From Kribbella pratensis (GTDB lineage: Bacteria > Actinomycetota > Actinomycetes > Propionibacteriales > Kribbellaceae): DNA of 64,000 nucleotides. The DNA lies in NCBI RefSeq assembly GCF_004366075.1, contig NZ_SODU01000006.1, positions 62,001-126,000 on the forward strand. The letters run 5' to 3'. A program made the translations under genes and the position numbers. The notes below the pieces were generated by a model. It was not told the DNA's origin. It ran no database searches and saw only the letters and a program-made list of their open reading frames with translations. Each line of letters begins with the position of its first letter. Position 1 is the first letter of the stretch. Below, piece after piece: positions 17,301-26,209 of the stretch.

Positions 17301-18077
17301 ATGGACGTCAAGGCTCATCGGCTCGAGGGCCGGGTCGCAGTGGTGACCGGCGGTGCGAGCGGGATCGGTCTGGCCACGGTACGGCGGCTCGCTGCGGAGG
17401 GAGCGCACGTCGTGATCGGCGACCTCGACCCGGCCGCGGGCAAGGACGCCGCGGACGAGGTCGGCGGGCTGTACGTGCCGACCGATGTCACTGACCCCGC
17501 CGCGGTCGACAACCTGTTCAAGCAGGCCTTCGACACGTACGGCGCCGTGGACATCGCGTTCAACAACGCCGGTATCTCCCCGCCCGACGACGCATCGATC
17601 CTGGACACCGGGCTGGAGGCGTGGCGCAAGGTGCAGGAGGTCAACCTGACGTCGGTGTACCTGTGCTGCAAGGCCGCGATCCCCTACATGCAGCGGCAGG
17701 GTCGCGGGTCGATCATCAACACCGCATCCTTCGTCGCCGTGATGGGCGCGGCGACCTCGCAGATCTCGTACTCCGCGTCGAAGGGCGGCGTACTCGCGAT
17801 GAGCCGCGAGCTCGGCGTGGAGTTCGCGCGGCAGGGGATCCGGGTGAACGCGCTCTGCCCCGGCCCGGTGAACACTCCGCTGCTCACCGAGCTGTTCGCG
17901 AAGGACCCCGAGCGGGCCGAGCGCCGGCTGGTCCACGTCCCGATGGGCCGCTTCGGCGAGCCGGAGGAGATCGCCGCCGCAGTGGCGTTCCTGGCCAGCG
18001 ACGACTCCTCCTTCATCACCGCCAACACGTTCCTCGTCGACGGGGGAATCTCGGGTGCTTATGTGACACCGATCTAG
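17301..18077 (+). CDS. SDR family oxidoreductase
   Basis: A 258-aa classical short-chain dehydrogenase. Nucleotide motif TGGASGIG at about 14-21, NNAG, and the S-Y-K triad (S in NTASFVAVMG, then YSASK) are visible, with the C-terminal FLASDDSSFITANTFLVDGG. The ATG follows the aldehyde dehydrogenase stop directly, with no gap. The substrate is unknown; it may reduce an aldehyde or act on a hydroxy-acid intermediate of the amine pathway, or be a general 3-oxoacyl reductase-like enzyme. Confidence 0.88.
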   Translation: MDVKAHRLEGRVAVVTGGASGIGLATVRRLAAEGAHVVIGDLDPAAGKDAADEVGGLYVPTDVTDPAAVDNLFKQAFDTYGAVDIAFNNAGISPPDDASILDTGLEAWRKVQEVNLTSVYLCCKAAIPYMQRQGRGSIINTASFVAVMGAATSQISYSASKGGVLAMSRELGVEFARQGIRVNALCPGPVNTPLLTELFAKDPERAERRLVHVPMGRFGEPEEIAAAVAFLASDDSSFITANTFLVDGGISGAYVTPI

Positions 18078-18086
18078 TGTTGGTCC

Positions 18087-18806
18087 ATGGTCGTTCAGGC
18101 AGATGACGCGGTGTTCCGGCCGGTGCGGGCCGGGAACCCGTTCGAGGAGACGGTCGAGCGGTTGCTGCAGGCAATCAAGCTCGGCGTCGTCGTGCCCGGC
18201 GACCGCTTGCCGCCTGAGCGCGAGCTGGCGACCCGGCTGAACGTCAGCCGGGTCACGCTCCGCGAGGCGATCCACGCCCTCACCGAGGCCGGTTACGTCG
18301 AGTCCCGCCGCGGCCGGTACGGCGGTACCTTCGTCAACGAGCAGCTCCCGAAACCCCGCCGTACGCCGGCCAAACGCCTCGCCCGCGACCTCGCCGGAGG
18401 CCTCGACGACGCCCTCACGCTCCGCTTCGTCCTGGAAACCGGCGCCGCGGAAGCCGCAGCCTCCCGCACCCTGACCACGGCCGAACGCGACCACCTCGAA
18501 CGCTGCCTGGCCGAAACGTCCACGGCCCGCCTGGCCGACTACCGCCGCCTGGACTCCCGCCTCCACCTGGCGATCGCCGAAGTCACCGGCTCCCCCTCCC
18601 TGACGTCGGCCATGGCCGACGTCCGCATGCGCCTCAACGAACTCCTGGACGCCATCCCCCTCCTCGAACGCAACATCGACCACTCCAACCACCAGCACCA
18701 GGCCATCATCGAAGCAATCCTGGCCGGCGCCCCCACCCCCGCCCGCCAATCCATGCAAGAACACCTGGCCGGCACCGAAGCCCTCCTCCGCGCTTTCCTC
18801 GAATAG
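18087..18806 (+). CDS. FadR/GntR family regulator with FCD domain
   Basis: A 239-aa regulator with an N-terminal winged helix (about 20-85, ERLLQAIKLGVVVPGDRLPPERELATRLNVSRVTLREAIHALTEAGYVESRRGRYGGTFV) and a C-terminal all-helical FCD ligand domain with likely metal ligands (DSRLHLAIAE, HQAIIEAI, MQEHL). It sits 9 bp after the SDR gene, so it is probably the autoregulated repressor of this operon. A candidate operator is the dyad at 13781-13820. Confidence 0.9.
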   Translation: MVVQADDAVFRPVRAGNPFEETVERLLQAIKLGVVVPGDRLPPERELATRLNVSRVTLREAIHALTEAGYVESRRGRYGGTFVNEQLPKPRRTPAKRLARDLAGGLDDALTLRFVLETGAAEAAASRTLTTAERDHLERCLAETSTARLADYRRLDSRLHLAIAEVTGSPSLTSAMADVRMRLNELLDAIPLLERNIDHSNHQHQAIIEAILAGAPTPARQSMQEHLAGTEALLRAFLE

Positions 18807-19317
18807 TCAGGCGGAGATGAGGGCCTGGACGATCAGTTCGTTGCGGCGTCCTGGCCGACGGGACGGTGGTGTGGACGCCTTCGCGGAGGAACCCTCGCGA
18901 TCGTTCTCAAATTGATTTCATCCGTCTACCATCTACTGCCCCGATCTTTCACCGAGGTCCGCGCCCGCGCAGGCGCATTTTCCTTCTCCTGGCGAGAAGA
19001 AGTCATGCTGAATGTCATTTCGCAGCATCGGACTCGAGCCGGTCGAACTTCCGGAGCACAGTTGCCGCCGCCCTTCTCACCGCCGGCCGCTCATCGCGAA
19101 GAAGGTTCTCGACTTGGGATCGCGACGCCGTCGCTCCCAGCTTTCCAAGTGCACCGACGGCGTGCAGCCTCAAGTCCTCATCGACAAGTAGTTCAATTAG
19201 CGCCTCGGCCACCTCGGCCATGACGTCATACGGGCCCGTTCAACACATCGTCATCCACGTACCCAGCCGGGGCGCGCCGATACATCTGCGCCGACGCGGA
19301 TACCGCGTCGCGCCACG
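18807..19317. other. Intergenic region with apparent gene remnants
   Basis: About 510 bp without an intact gene and visibly less GC-rich than its surroundings. A minus-strand frame ending at 18808 encodes GRRNELIVQALISA without a start codon, which looks like the tail of a lost gene. A HEAT-like fragment lies at 19015-19221. I see no promoter, RNA gene or repeat I can support. Confidence 0.5.
19015..19221 (-). pseudogene. HEAT-repeat protein fragment
   Basis: A 68-aa frame, AEALIELLVDEDLRLHAVGALGKLG...VENLLRDERPAVRRAAATVLRKFDRLE, has the alternating helical pattern of one and a half HEAT repeats. Residues just before the ATG (GPYDV) also look coding until an in-frame stop, and no ribosome site is present. 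It is most likely the C-terminal remnant of a longer HEAT protein, though a real small protein cannot be excluded. Confidence 0.45.
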
Positions 19318-19357
19318 ACGACACGCCCCGGTCCGCAAGGCGGCCGGGGCGTGTCGT
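19318..19357 (-). terminator. Hairpin terminator after the 961-aa subtilase gene
   Basis: A perfect 14-bp stem (19318-19331 with 19344-19357, arm ACGACACGCCCCGG) with a 12-nt loop, 8 bp beyond the subtilase stop codon. A strong GC-rich terminator without U-run. Confidence 0.8.
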
Positions 19358-19364
19358 GCGCGGT

Positions 19365-22250
19365 TCAGCTGATGGTCAGGATCTTGTTGACGGTGTACGC
19401 CGGCGCATGGTCAGCGTCACCCGGGAAGTAGACCCGGTACGCGATCTGGCCCCGGATCGCAGGCCTGATGCCGAACGCGTACTTGCCCGACGTGGACAGC
19501 TTCACCGACGCGATCGACTTCCACACCTTGTTGCCGTACTGCTGCAGGTAGACGGTCTGCCCGTAGTGCGCCGGAGCGACGTACCCGCTGAACGCGGTCG
19601 TCCCGCCCAGACGGATCGACGACGGAGACAACGTGGCCGAGATCGTCGGCCGCACCTGCACGGTGACGTCCGCCGTACGAGTCCCCATCAGGCTGGCGTT
19701 ACCCGGGAACGTCAGCATGTACACCGACGACACGAGCGGCTTGTGCACCACCGACAACGTCCCGGTCGACGACGTCTTCAACGCCGCGAGCAGGGTGAAC
19801 TTCGTCGAGTTCTTCGGCCGCACATACACGTTCACCGGCAACCCGGCATACGCCACATTGTCGATCCGCAACGTGCTCCCACGCAGCGTGATCGACCCGC
19901 CGTAATTGATCAACGTCGAGGTCGTCGAGATCCCCGACTTCATCCCGAGCAATTGCTTCACTGCCACCGGACTGACCTTGCCGCTGCGATCCTTGGCCCA
20001 GGCCGCGTACGTGTACGTCGTACCTTGCGCAAGGCCGGTGTTCTTCACCGCGGTGCCCGTGCCCGCGTACGCGAGCGAGCCGGTGGTCAACGCGGGCACG
20101 ACACTGCTCGAATTGCGTCGCACGATCACTTGATCCAGGTCTGACATCGGAGCGATCTTCCAGCTCAGGTTCGCCGCGAGATAGGCGCCGCCAGCGGCAA
20201 AGTCCGGCTTCCCCGGGGCCAGATCGACCGTCGTGAACAGGCTGCTGAACGCCCCCATCCAGTTGTAGGACGTGTCCTTGACGTCAACGGCGGTGATTCG
20301 GTACGGGGTGTTGTCGAGCAGCGGCGTGGTCGGCGTAACGGTCACCCTGTTGGTGGCCGCCTCGTACTCGACCACAGCCGCAACGGCCGAATTGGTCCTG
20401 GCGTTCGTCAACCGGACCGTCGTCGCGTTCACGGTCTCCGCCAAGGCCGGACGCGCGAAAGTCACGGACGGCTTGGTGTCCAGCGGCGCTCCGAACGACT
20501 GATCGCCTGGCGCTGCGTCGAGGGCTGGATATGAGTCAAGTACGGGCGATGTAGGCGTGATATCGCAGATGTAGCTGTCGACCGTGTAGGCGCGGGTGTC
20601 GCGCGCCCCGTTGTGGTTGCGGACGGAGAAATAGGTCGGACCGACGTCGGGCAGGCTGACCGCAACAATCACGCCGGTCACCCCGGGGCGATCCGGCTGG
20701 CCTGGTAATGGCAGGCGCACTTCGCCGAACGCCTTGGGCTTGAGCGAGGCGTCGTACACCGACAGTGCGGGAGCGAGATTCTGTGCGTACGTCGCTGAGT
20801 CGTACTCCGGCATGGTGACGGAGATGCAGAGGTCCCGGCCAGTGGACGTCATTTTGTACCAATCGACGTCGCCCTCGGTCCCGATGTTTCCACTGGCCCT
20901 CTGCTGCAGCTCGATCGATGTCGCGCGGGCCGGTTGGTCGTCGGTGTCCGGGGTTCCGGGAGCGAAGTCCGGAGCCCAGGTGCCGCCGAGGGCGTTGTAC
21001 GCGTCGAGGACGCCGGAGCCGTAGTACTGGTCGACGCCTCGCGGACCGGCGTCGCGGGCGGTGGCCTGCAGGCGCGCGATCACCTGAGCCGGCGTCATCG
21101 AAGGCCACTTGTTGCGGACCAGCGCGGCGACGCCGGAGACGACCGCGGCAGAGAACGACGTACCCGACAGGCCGGTGTAATAGGGCGCACTACCTGACGG
21201 GGTCAGTGCTCGCGGCGCCGTACTGGCGATGCCGAAGCCGGGTGCGACGACATCGACGTCGCGAGGACTGCTGAAGCTGGTCAAGACACCGTTCCGGTCC
21301 GTGGCCCCTACGGACAGCACCTCCGGATACGCGGCCGGCCACTGCTGGAACTCCGCCGTACCGTCGTTGCCGACGGCCGCTACCACCAGCACACCATTCG
21401 CGACAGCGTTCTTGATCGCGTCGTGGACGATCTCGTTGGCGTACCCGCCGCCCAGCGACATGTTGATGACCCGGGCGCCGTTCTTGACCGCCCAGTTGAT
21501 GCCCATGACCAGCTTGCCGTCGGAGCCGTTTCCGTTGTCGTCGAGCACCTTGACCGGCCGGATCTTGGCGTTCCACGCCACGCCGGCGATCCCGATGCCG
21601 TTGCTCGTGCCGGCCGCGATGATGCCCGCCACCGCCGTTCCGTGACCGTCGCCGTCGTTCGGCAGGGTTGCGGTGTTGAAGAGGTTGTACCCAGGCAGCA
21701 AGTGGCCTGCCAGGTCGGGGTGCCCTGCGTCGACGCCGGTGTCGAGTACGGCGATCGTCTGGGATCCGGCCGACTTGGTCAGGTCCCACGCCTGGTTGAG
21801 CCGGACGGTCGGGAGGTACTTCTGGTAGTTGACGTAGAACGGGTCGGTCGGGGTTGCGAACTTGTGCCGCATGTAGTTGAGCGACGCGAGCTCGACCGAC
21901 GGGTCGGCCTTTACCTTCTTCAGCAGGTCGGAGGCTGGAACGTCACTGGTCACCGTCACCACGTCTGAGGTGACGGAGACGTCCGGCTTTCCCTTGACCT
22001 TGGCCAGGGCGGCCTTGCGGGCCGAGGTGGTCGCCTTCGGCTTGAACTTCACGAGGACCGACTTGGCGTCGTACTCGGGGCCGACTGGCTTCCCGAGGTT
22101 GGTCTTCGCCTTGAACGGGCGTGGTGCGGCGGAGACGTCGGCGGTTCCGGACGAGCCGGTGACAGTCACCAGGGTTGCGGCGACCAAGGCGGCGGGAAGC
22201 GCGAGTCGTAGTACGTGGGCAGGCGTCAGCGGCAGGCGGGCGCGGCGCAT
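19365..22250 (-). CDS. Secreted subtilisin-like (S8) protease with C-terminal beta domains
   Basis: 961 aa. Signal peptide at about 1-42, an I9-like propeptide (about 60-125, VLVKFKPKATTSARKAAL...VVTVTSD), then the catalytic domain with Asp170 (LDTGVD), His203 (DGHGTAVAG) and Ser365 (SGTSFSAAV) and oxyanion Asn295. After about residue 425 come a PPC-like segment (DNQPAR...WYKMTSTGRDLCISV), an Ig-like domain (SFGAPLDTKPSVTFARPALAETV...), an FnIII-like stretch and two related C-terminal Ig-like modules starting near ISTTSTLINYGGSITL and TISATLSPSSIRLGGTT. Extracellular proteolysis is expected. It is divergent from an M43 protease gene. Confidence 0.92.
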   Translation of the reverse strand: MRRARLPLTPAHVLRLALPAALVAATLVTVTGSSGTADVSAAPRPFKAKTNLGKPVGPEYDAKSVLVKFKPKATTSARKAALAKVKGKPDVSVTSDVVTVTSDVPASDLLKKVKADPSVELASLNYMRHKFATPTDPFYVNYQKYLPTVRLNQAWDLTKSAGSQTIAVLDTGVDAGHPDLAGHLLPGYNLFNTATLPNDGDGHGTAVAGIIAAGTSNGIGIAGVAWNAKIRPVKVLDDNGNGSDGKLVMGINWAVKNGARVINMSLGGGYANEIVHDAIKNAVANGVLVVAAVGNDGTAEFQQWPAAYPEVLSVGATDRNGVLTSFSSPRDVDVVAPGFGIASTAPRALTPSGSAPYYTGLSGTSFSAAVVSGVAALVRNKWPSMTPAQVIARLQATARDAGPRGVDQYYGSGVLDAYNALGGTWAPDFAPGTPDTDDQPARATSIELQQRASGNIGTEGDVDWYKMTSTGRDLCISVTMPEYDSATYAQNLAPALSVYDASLKPKAFGEVRLPLPGQPDRPGVTGVIVAVSLPDVGPTYFSVRNHNGARDTRAYTVDSYICDITPTSPVLDSYPALDAAPGDQSFGAPLDTKPSVTFARPALAETVNATTVRLTNARTNSAVAAVVEYEAATNRVTVTPTTPLLDNTPYRITAVDVKDTSYNWMGAFSSLFTTVDLAPGKPDFAAGGAYLAANLSWKIAPMSDLDQVIVRRNSSSVVPALTTGSLAYAGTGTAVKNTGLAQGTTYTYAAWAKDRSGKVSPVAVKQLLGMKSGISTTSTLINYGGSITLRGSTLRIDNVAYAGLPVNVYVRPKNSTKFTLLAALKTSSTGTLSVVHKPLVSSVYMLTFPGNASLMGTRTADVTVQVRPTISATLSPSSIRLGGTTAFSGYVAPAHYGQTVYLQQYGNKVWKSIASVKLSTSGKYAFGIRPAIRGQIAYRVYFPGDADHAPAYTVNKILTIS

Positions 22251-22473
22251 CCAGGCTCCATCGGAAAGAAGAGGGGGAGAACCAGTGCGGCCCCCGCGGC
22301 ACCGGTATAGACAGGGGACACTTCTATCGTTCGAAGGACGGCGACTGCAAGCTCGGCGTGGTGGTGCCGTGGCACTGGGGGGTCAGGGAATTGGTTGGCA
22401 GGTGCCGGGATGGTGGGGAAAATCGCCGGATTCGGCCGCACCGCCCAAAGCGGCCCGATTCTGGAGGACCGCT

Positions 22474-23418
22474 ATGCGATCTTTCGTTACCCGTCCCCGC
22501 GCTCTGGCCGTTCTGCTGGCCGGTACGGCGCTTGCGTTCAGTCCGCTCGGTGGACAGGCGACTGCCCAGTTGCCCGTCGACCAGACCGGCAACCCGGCCT
22601 GCTTCACGCCGGAGGAAGGTCCCGCCGCACGTGGTGGCTTCGGTGCCGACCACCGGGAGCTGTCGGCGGCCGAGCAAAAGGCCATCGAGGCCAAGACAGC
22701 ACAGATCCTGAAGGCCAAGGCAGCCCGCGGGCTCGCCCCACAGGCCGGCACGCTGGCGTCGGCGAGCGTACCGGTGTACGTCCACGTGATGCTGAGCAAG
22801 ACCGGCGCCGGTGACGTCACCGCGGCCCAGATCGACCAGCAGATTGCCGAGCTGAACCAGGACTTCGCAGGTCAGGAGTCGTCGCAGGCGGCGAACACCG
22901 GCTTCACGTTCTACCTGGCCGGCACCGACCGGTACAAGAACGACCAGTGGCACAAGGACCGCCAGAGCACGTCGTACCGCTCACAGACGCGTCTGGGCGG
23001 CAAGAACGCCCTGAACATCTGGCTGGTCGACTTCTCGTACCTCGGCATCGCGACGTTCCCGTGGGACTACGCGAGCAACCCGAAGATCGACGGCATCCGG
23101 GTGCAGTACAGCTCGCTGCCCGGCGGGTCGGCGACCAACTACAACGAAGGCAAGACCGCGTCCCACGAGGCCGGGCACTGGTTCGGGCTCTACCACACGT
23201 TCCAGGGCGGCTGCACGAGCACGAACGACTCGGTGGCCGACACGCCCGCCCAGAGCAGCTCGTCCAGCGGCTGCCCCGAGGGCCGGGATTCCTGCTCGCT
23301 GCCGGGTCTGGACCCCATCCACAACTACATGGACTACTCGTACGACTCCTGCTACAACCAGTTCACGCCCGGCCAGTCAACCCGCATCAGCAACATGTGG
23401 ACTGCCTACCGGGCCTGA
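22474..23418 (+). CDS. Secreted M43-type zinc metalloprotease
   Basis: A 314-aa secreted protease of the pappalysin/cytophagalysin (M43) type. Signal peptide at about 1-31; zinc motif HEAGHWFGLYH with H231, E232, H235 and H241; Met-turn NYMDY (Met286); and paired cysteines (CTSTNDSVADTP...CPEGRDSC) as usual in the family. The ATG at 22474 has GGAGGA 5 nt upstream; a longer open frame further upstream is the antisense of the subtilase and is ignored. Convergent function with the neighbouring subtilase suggests a protein-scavenging pair. Confidence 0.92.
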   Translation: MRSFVTRPRALAVLLAGTALAFSPLGGQATAQLPVDQTGNPACFTPEEGPAARGGFGADHRELSAAEQKAIEAKTAQILKAKAARGLAPQAGTLASASVPVYVHVMLSKTGAGDVTAAQIDQQIAELNQDFAGQESSQAANTGFTFYLAGTDRYKNDQWHKDRQSTSYRSQTRLGGKNALNIWLVDFSYLGIATFPWDYASNPKIDGIRVQYSSLPGGSATNYNEGKTASHEAGHWFGLYHTFQGGCTSTNDSVADTPAQSSSSSGCPEGRDSCSLPGLDPIHNYMDYSYDSCYNQFTPGQSTRISNMWTAYRA

Positions 23419-23476
23419 TTCAGGGCATGAGACCCGCCTGTGACATCTGCACCGCTCGGCAACTAGAGTGCGGCCG

Positions 23477-24607
23477 ATGCGTTTGCTTCTGACGGGCTGC
23501 GCAACCGCCGCACTGGTGGTCGCCGGACCTCTGACAGCGACCGCCGCCGGCCAGGTCCCACAGGGCCCGGTCGGCGGCGACCTGCTGACCGCGAAGCCGA
23601 CGGTGGTCGCCAACGGGGCGACACCGCCGGCCGTCCAGGCGTCGGCGTACGTCGTGGCCGACGTGGACACCGGCCAGGTACTGGCGGCCAAGGCGCCGCA
23701 CGCGCAACTGCGCCCCGCCAGCACGCTCAAGACGCTGACCGCGCTGGTCCTGCTGCCCCGGCTGAAGAAGACCGATCCGGTGATCGGTTCGGACGCCGAC
23801 GCCGGTATCATCGGCAGCAAGGTCGGCGTGTACCCGGGTCTGCACTACACGGTCGACCAGCTGTTCCAGGGCATGTTCCTGGCGTCCGGGAACGACGCCG
23901 TACACGCACTTTGCGCGCACGACCAGGGCGGCGTACCCGCGACCATCCAGCGGATGAACGCGAAGGCGAAGGATCTCGGCGCGCTCGACACCCACGTCAC
24001 CGACCCGACCGGCCTGGACGCCGACGGGCAGTACTCCAGCGCCTACGACCTGGCCCTGTTCGCGCAGGCCGGGCTGACCCGGCAGGACTTCGCCAAGTAC
24101 GCGTCGACGAAGTACACGAACTTCCCGAATGCCGGCAACAAGGGCACCTACCAGGTCGCGAACCAGAACAAGCTGCTCTTCAACTACGACGGCGCGCTCG
24201 GCGTGAAGACCGGCTACACCACGCTGGCGCGGAACACGTTCATCGGCGCCGCCCGCCGCAACGGGCACACGCTGGTCGTGACGATGATGAACGCGCCGCA
24301 CGGCATCACCGAGGACGCGAGCAACCTGCTGACCTGGACGTTCACCAACTACGGCAAGCTCAAGCCGGTCGGCACCCTGGTCAAACCGGCCGGCGCGCCG
24401 CCGAAAACCCAGGCGGAAGGCAAGCCCGCCAGCAAGCCCCATCAAGGTACGGCGGGCCGCCCGCAAGCACGCACCGCACTCAACCCCGGCCAGGCAGTCC
24501 AGTCACTCGCCCTCCGCGTCCCCGATTGGGCGTACGCCGGTCCGCCCGTACTCCTGCTCGGCCTCTTCCTCCGCCGCCCCCGAGCCCTCCGCCGCCGCCG
24601 TCACTGA
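23477..24607 (+). CDS. D-alanyl-D-alanine carboxypeptidase (S11)
   Basis: A 376-aa penicillin-binding protein of the DacA type that trims the terminal D-Ala of peptidoglycan stem peptides. Signal peptide at about 1-24; active-site motifs Ser82-x-x-Lys85 (STLK), Ser137-Gly-Asn139 and Lys244-Thr-Gly246. A Pro/Ala/Lys-rich linker leads to a C-terminal hydrophobic anchor (AYAGPPVLLLGLFL) with a very basic tail. ATG 23477 is preferred over GTG 23468. The 3' end overlaps the opposing membrane gene by 7 bp. Confidence 0.9.
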   Translation: MRLLLTGCATAALVVAGPLTATAAGQVPQGPVGGDLLTAKPTVVANGATPPAVQASAYVVADVDTGQVLAAKAPHAQLRPASTLKTLTALVLLPRLKKTDPVIGSDADAGIIGSKVGVYPGLHYTVDQLFQGMFLASGNDAVHALCAHDQGGVPATIQRMNAKAKDLGALDTHVTDPTGLDADGQYSSAYDLALFAQAGLTRQDFAKYASTKYTNFPNAGNKGTYQVANQNKLLFNYDGALGVKTGYTTLARNTFIGAARRNGHTLVVTMMNAPHGITEDASNLLTWTFTNYGKLKPVGTLVKPAGAPPKTQAEGKPASKPHQGTAGRPQARTALNPGQAVQSLALRVPDWAYAGPPVLLLGLFLRRPRALRRRRH

Positions 24608-25656
24608 CGACGGACCGAGCGCACCGCTCGGAGGCCCTGCACGGCCAGGGTGGTGAGCGTTGCGCCCAGGACCGCGCCCGCGGCGACAGCGACGGTGTCT
24701 GCCTTGCGCTCCGGGATCGGGACGACCTGGTAGCGCTTGCCGGGCGGGCCGAGGAGCAGCGGCTCGATCTCGGCCGGGCCTGACGGGAGCTCAGCGGGCT
24801 CACCGGGCTCAGCGGCCTTGGCGTCGAGCGTCGCTTCCTTCGTCCAGGCGGCGATCAGCATGATCACCCGGGTCATCAGGTAGATCCACACCAGCAGCGC
24901 CAGCGGCAACGCCACAGCGCCGTACGCCGCGTTGGCGCCGAGGACATGGTCGACGTAGAGGTTGCCGAGCCGCTGCGCGAGGTAGAACACGACGCCACCG
25001 GCGAGCGCGGCGATCAGCGCCACCTTCCGGGGCAGGAGGATCCGCGGCAGGGCCGTCTGCAGGTACAGGAACAGCACGGCGCCGGCCGCGATCCCGATCA
25101 CCAGGCTGGTCAGGCCGAGTCCCCAATCCGCCAGCCAGGTGCCCTCCAGGTCGACCCAGCCGACGATGCGCTTGGACAGAGCGGTCAGGACCGACGACGC
25201 GCCGGTGGCGGTCATGCCGATCAGTCCGAGGCCTATCAGGGCGCCGAAGTCGACGGCCTTCAGCTTGACGATGTTCCCCGGCTCGTCGTCGAGTTCGTGC
25301 ATCGAGCGGATCGAGGCGCGCAGCGAGTCGATCCAGCCGAGACCGGTGAACAGCAGCGACACTCCGGAGATCAGGCCGATGGTGCCGGCGTGCCCGATCA
25401 GCGAGTCGATGTCGATCTTGTCGCCGATACCGGGCAGGTTCTTCTGCAAACCGTCCTTCAACGCCTCGATGGCGTCGTGGCCGAGCAACGGCCCGACGAT
25501 CGCCGCGGCCAGCACGATCAACGGGAACAGCGACAGGAACCCGAAGAAGCTCGTTGCCCCGGCCAGCCGGTTGCCGCGCCGGTCGCCGTACCGCTTCCAT
25601 GCCCGCCACAGCTGCGACTTCTTGAACCGCGCCCAGGCGCGCTTGATCCTGCTCAT
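24601..25656 (-). CDS. YihY/UPF0761 family inner membrane protein
   Basis: A 351-aa YihY-type membrane protein (once annotated ribonuclease BN, which is not supported). The N-terminal RRGNRLAGATSFFGFLSLFPLIVLAAAIVG and later GASSVLTALSKRIV, AGGVVFYLAQRLGNLYVDHVLGANAAYGAVALPLALLVWIYLMTRVIMLIAAW are typical. About six to seven membrane helices and a Pro/Glu-rich cytoplasmic tail with another hydrophobic segment near the C-terminus. Function unknown. It is the last gene of a trpS - RNA ligase-like - yihY unit with short gaps. Confidence 0.88.
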   Translation of the reverse strand: MSRIKRAWARFKKSQLWRAWKRYGDRRGNRLAGATSFFGFLSLFPLIVLAAAIVGPLLGHDAIEALKDGLQKNLPGIGDKIDIDSLIGHAGTIGLISGVSLLFTGLGWIDSLRASIRSMHELDDEPGNIVKLKAVDFGALIGLGLIGMTATGASSVLTALSKRIVGWVDLEGTWLADWGLGLTSLVIGIAAGAVLFLYLQTALPRILLPRKVALIAALAGGVVFYLAQRLGNLYVDHVLGANAAYGAVALPLALLVWIYLMTRVIMLIAAWTKEATLDAKAAEPGEPAELPSGPAEIEPLLLGPPGKRYQVVPIPERKADTVAVAAGAVLGATLTTLAVQGLRAVRSVRRQ

Positions 25657-25684
25657 GAATCTCCTGTACCCCGACGAAGGAGAC

Positions 25685-26203
25685 TCAGCCTGCCAGCGGG
25701 AAGAACCGTTGCGGGCGCCACACGCCGTCCGCGCCGTGTTCGTAACGGCTGAAGTGCTCGACGTCGAACGCGCAGTCGTACTCCGACAGGGCGTCGTACG
25801 CGCGGTCGAGGGCGTCCTTGTCCAGGTCGTGCGCGACGGTGACGTGCGGGTGGTACGGGAACTTCAGGTCGATCTTCAGCGGACCGGACCGGACCTGTGA
25901 CTGCAGCACCTCGCACGACGAGATGCCCTCGGCCAGTGGCACGAACACCACCGGCGAGATCGGCCGGAAGGTCGCCGTACCGCGCAGCCGGATCCGGAAC
26001 CGCGGGAACCGGGCCGCGACCGCGAGCAGGTGCTCGTCGATCGCCGCCAGGTCGCCGGCCTCGATCTCGGTCGGCGGCAGCAGCGTGACGTGGGTCGGGA
26101 TCGACGCGGCCATCGGATCACCGAACTCGGCCCGGTACTTCTGCAACTCCGTCCCGTACGGCTCCGCGATCGGAATCGCGACACCGATCGTGGTCATGGT
26201 CAT
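25685..26203 (-). CDS. 2'-5' RNA ligase family protein (2H phosphoesterase)
   Basis: A 172-aa 2H phosphoesterase. The two catalytic His motifs are visible as THVTLLPP (about 37-44) and HPHVTVAHD (about 118-126). Members hydrolyse or ligate 2',5'-linked or cyclic phosphates; the physiological substrate here is unknown. It starts 6 bp after the trpS stop, so it is very likely co-transcribed with trpS. A second ATG two codons downstream is an equal start candidate. Confidence 0.88.
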   Translation of the reverse strand: MTMTTIGVAIPIAEPYGTELQKYRAEFGDPMAASIPTHVTLLPPTEIEAGDLAAIDEHLLAVAARFPRFRIRLRGTATFRPISPVVFVPLAEGISSCEVLQSQVRSGPLKIDLKFPYHPHVTVAHDLDKDALDRAYDALSEYDCAFDVEHFSRYEHGADGVWRPQRFFPLAG

Positions 26204-26209
26204 CCGCGG

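Noticed and set aside
24601..25656. Ribonuclease BN
   Set aside because: This old name for YihY proteins is not supported; the gene encodes a multi-helix membrane protein without nuclease motifs.
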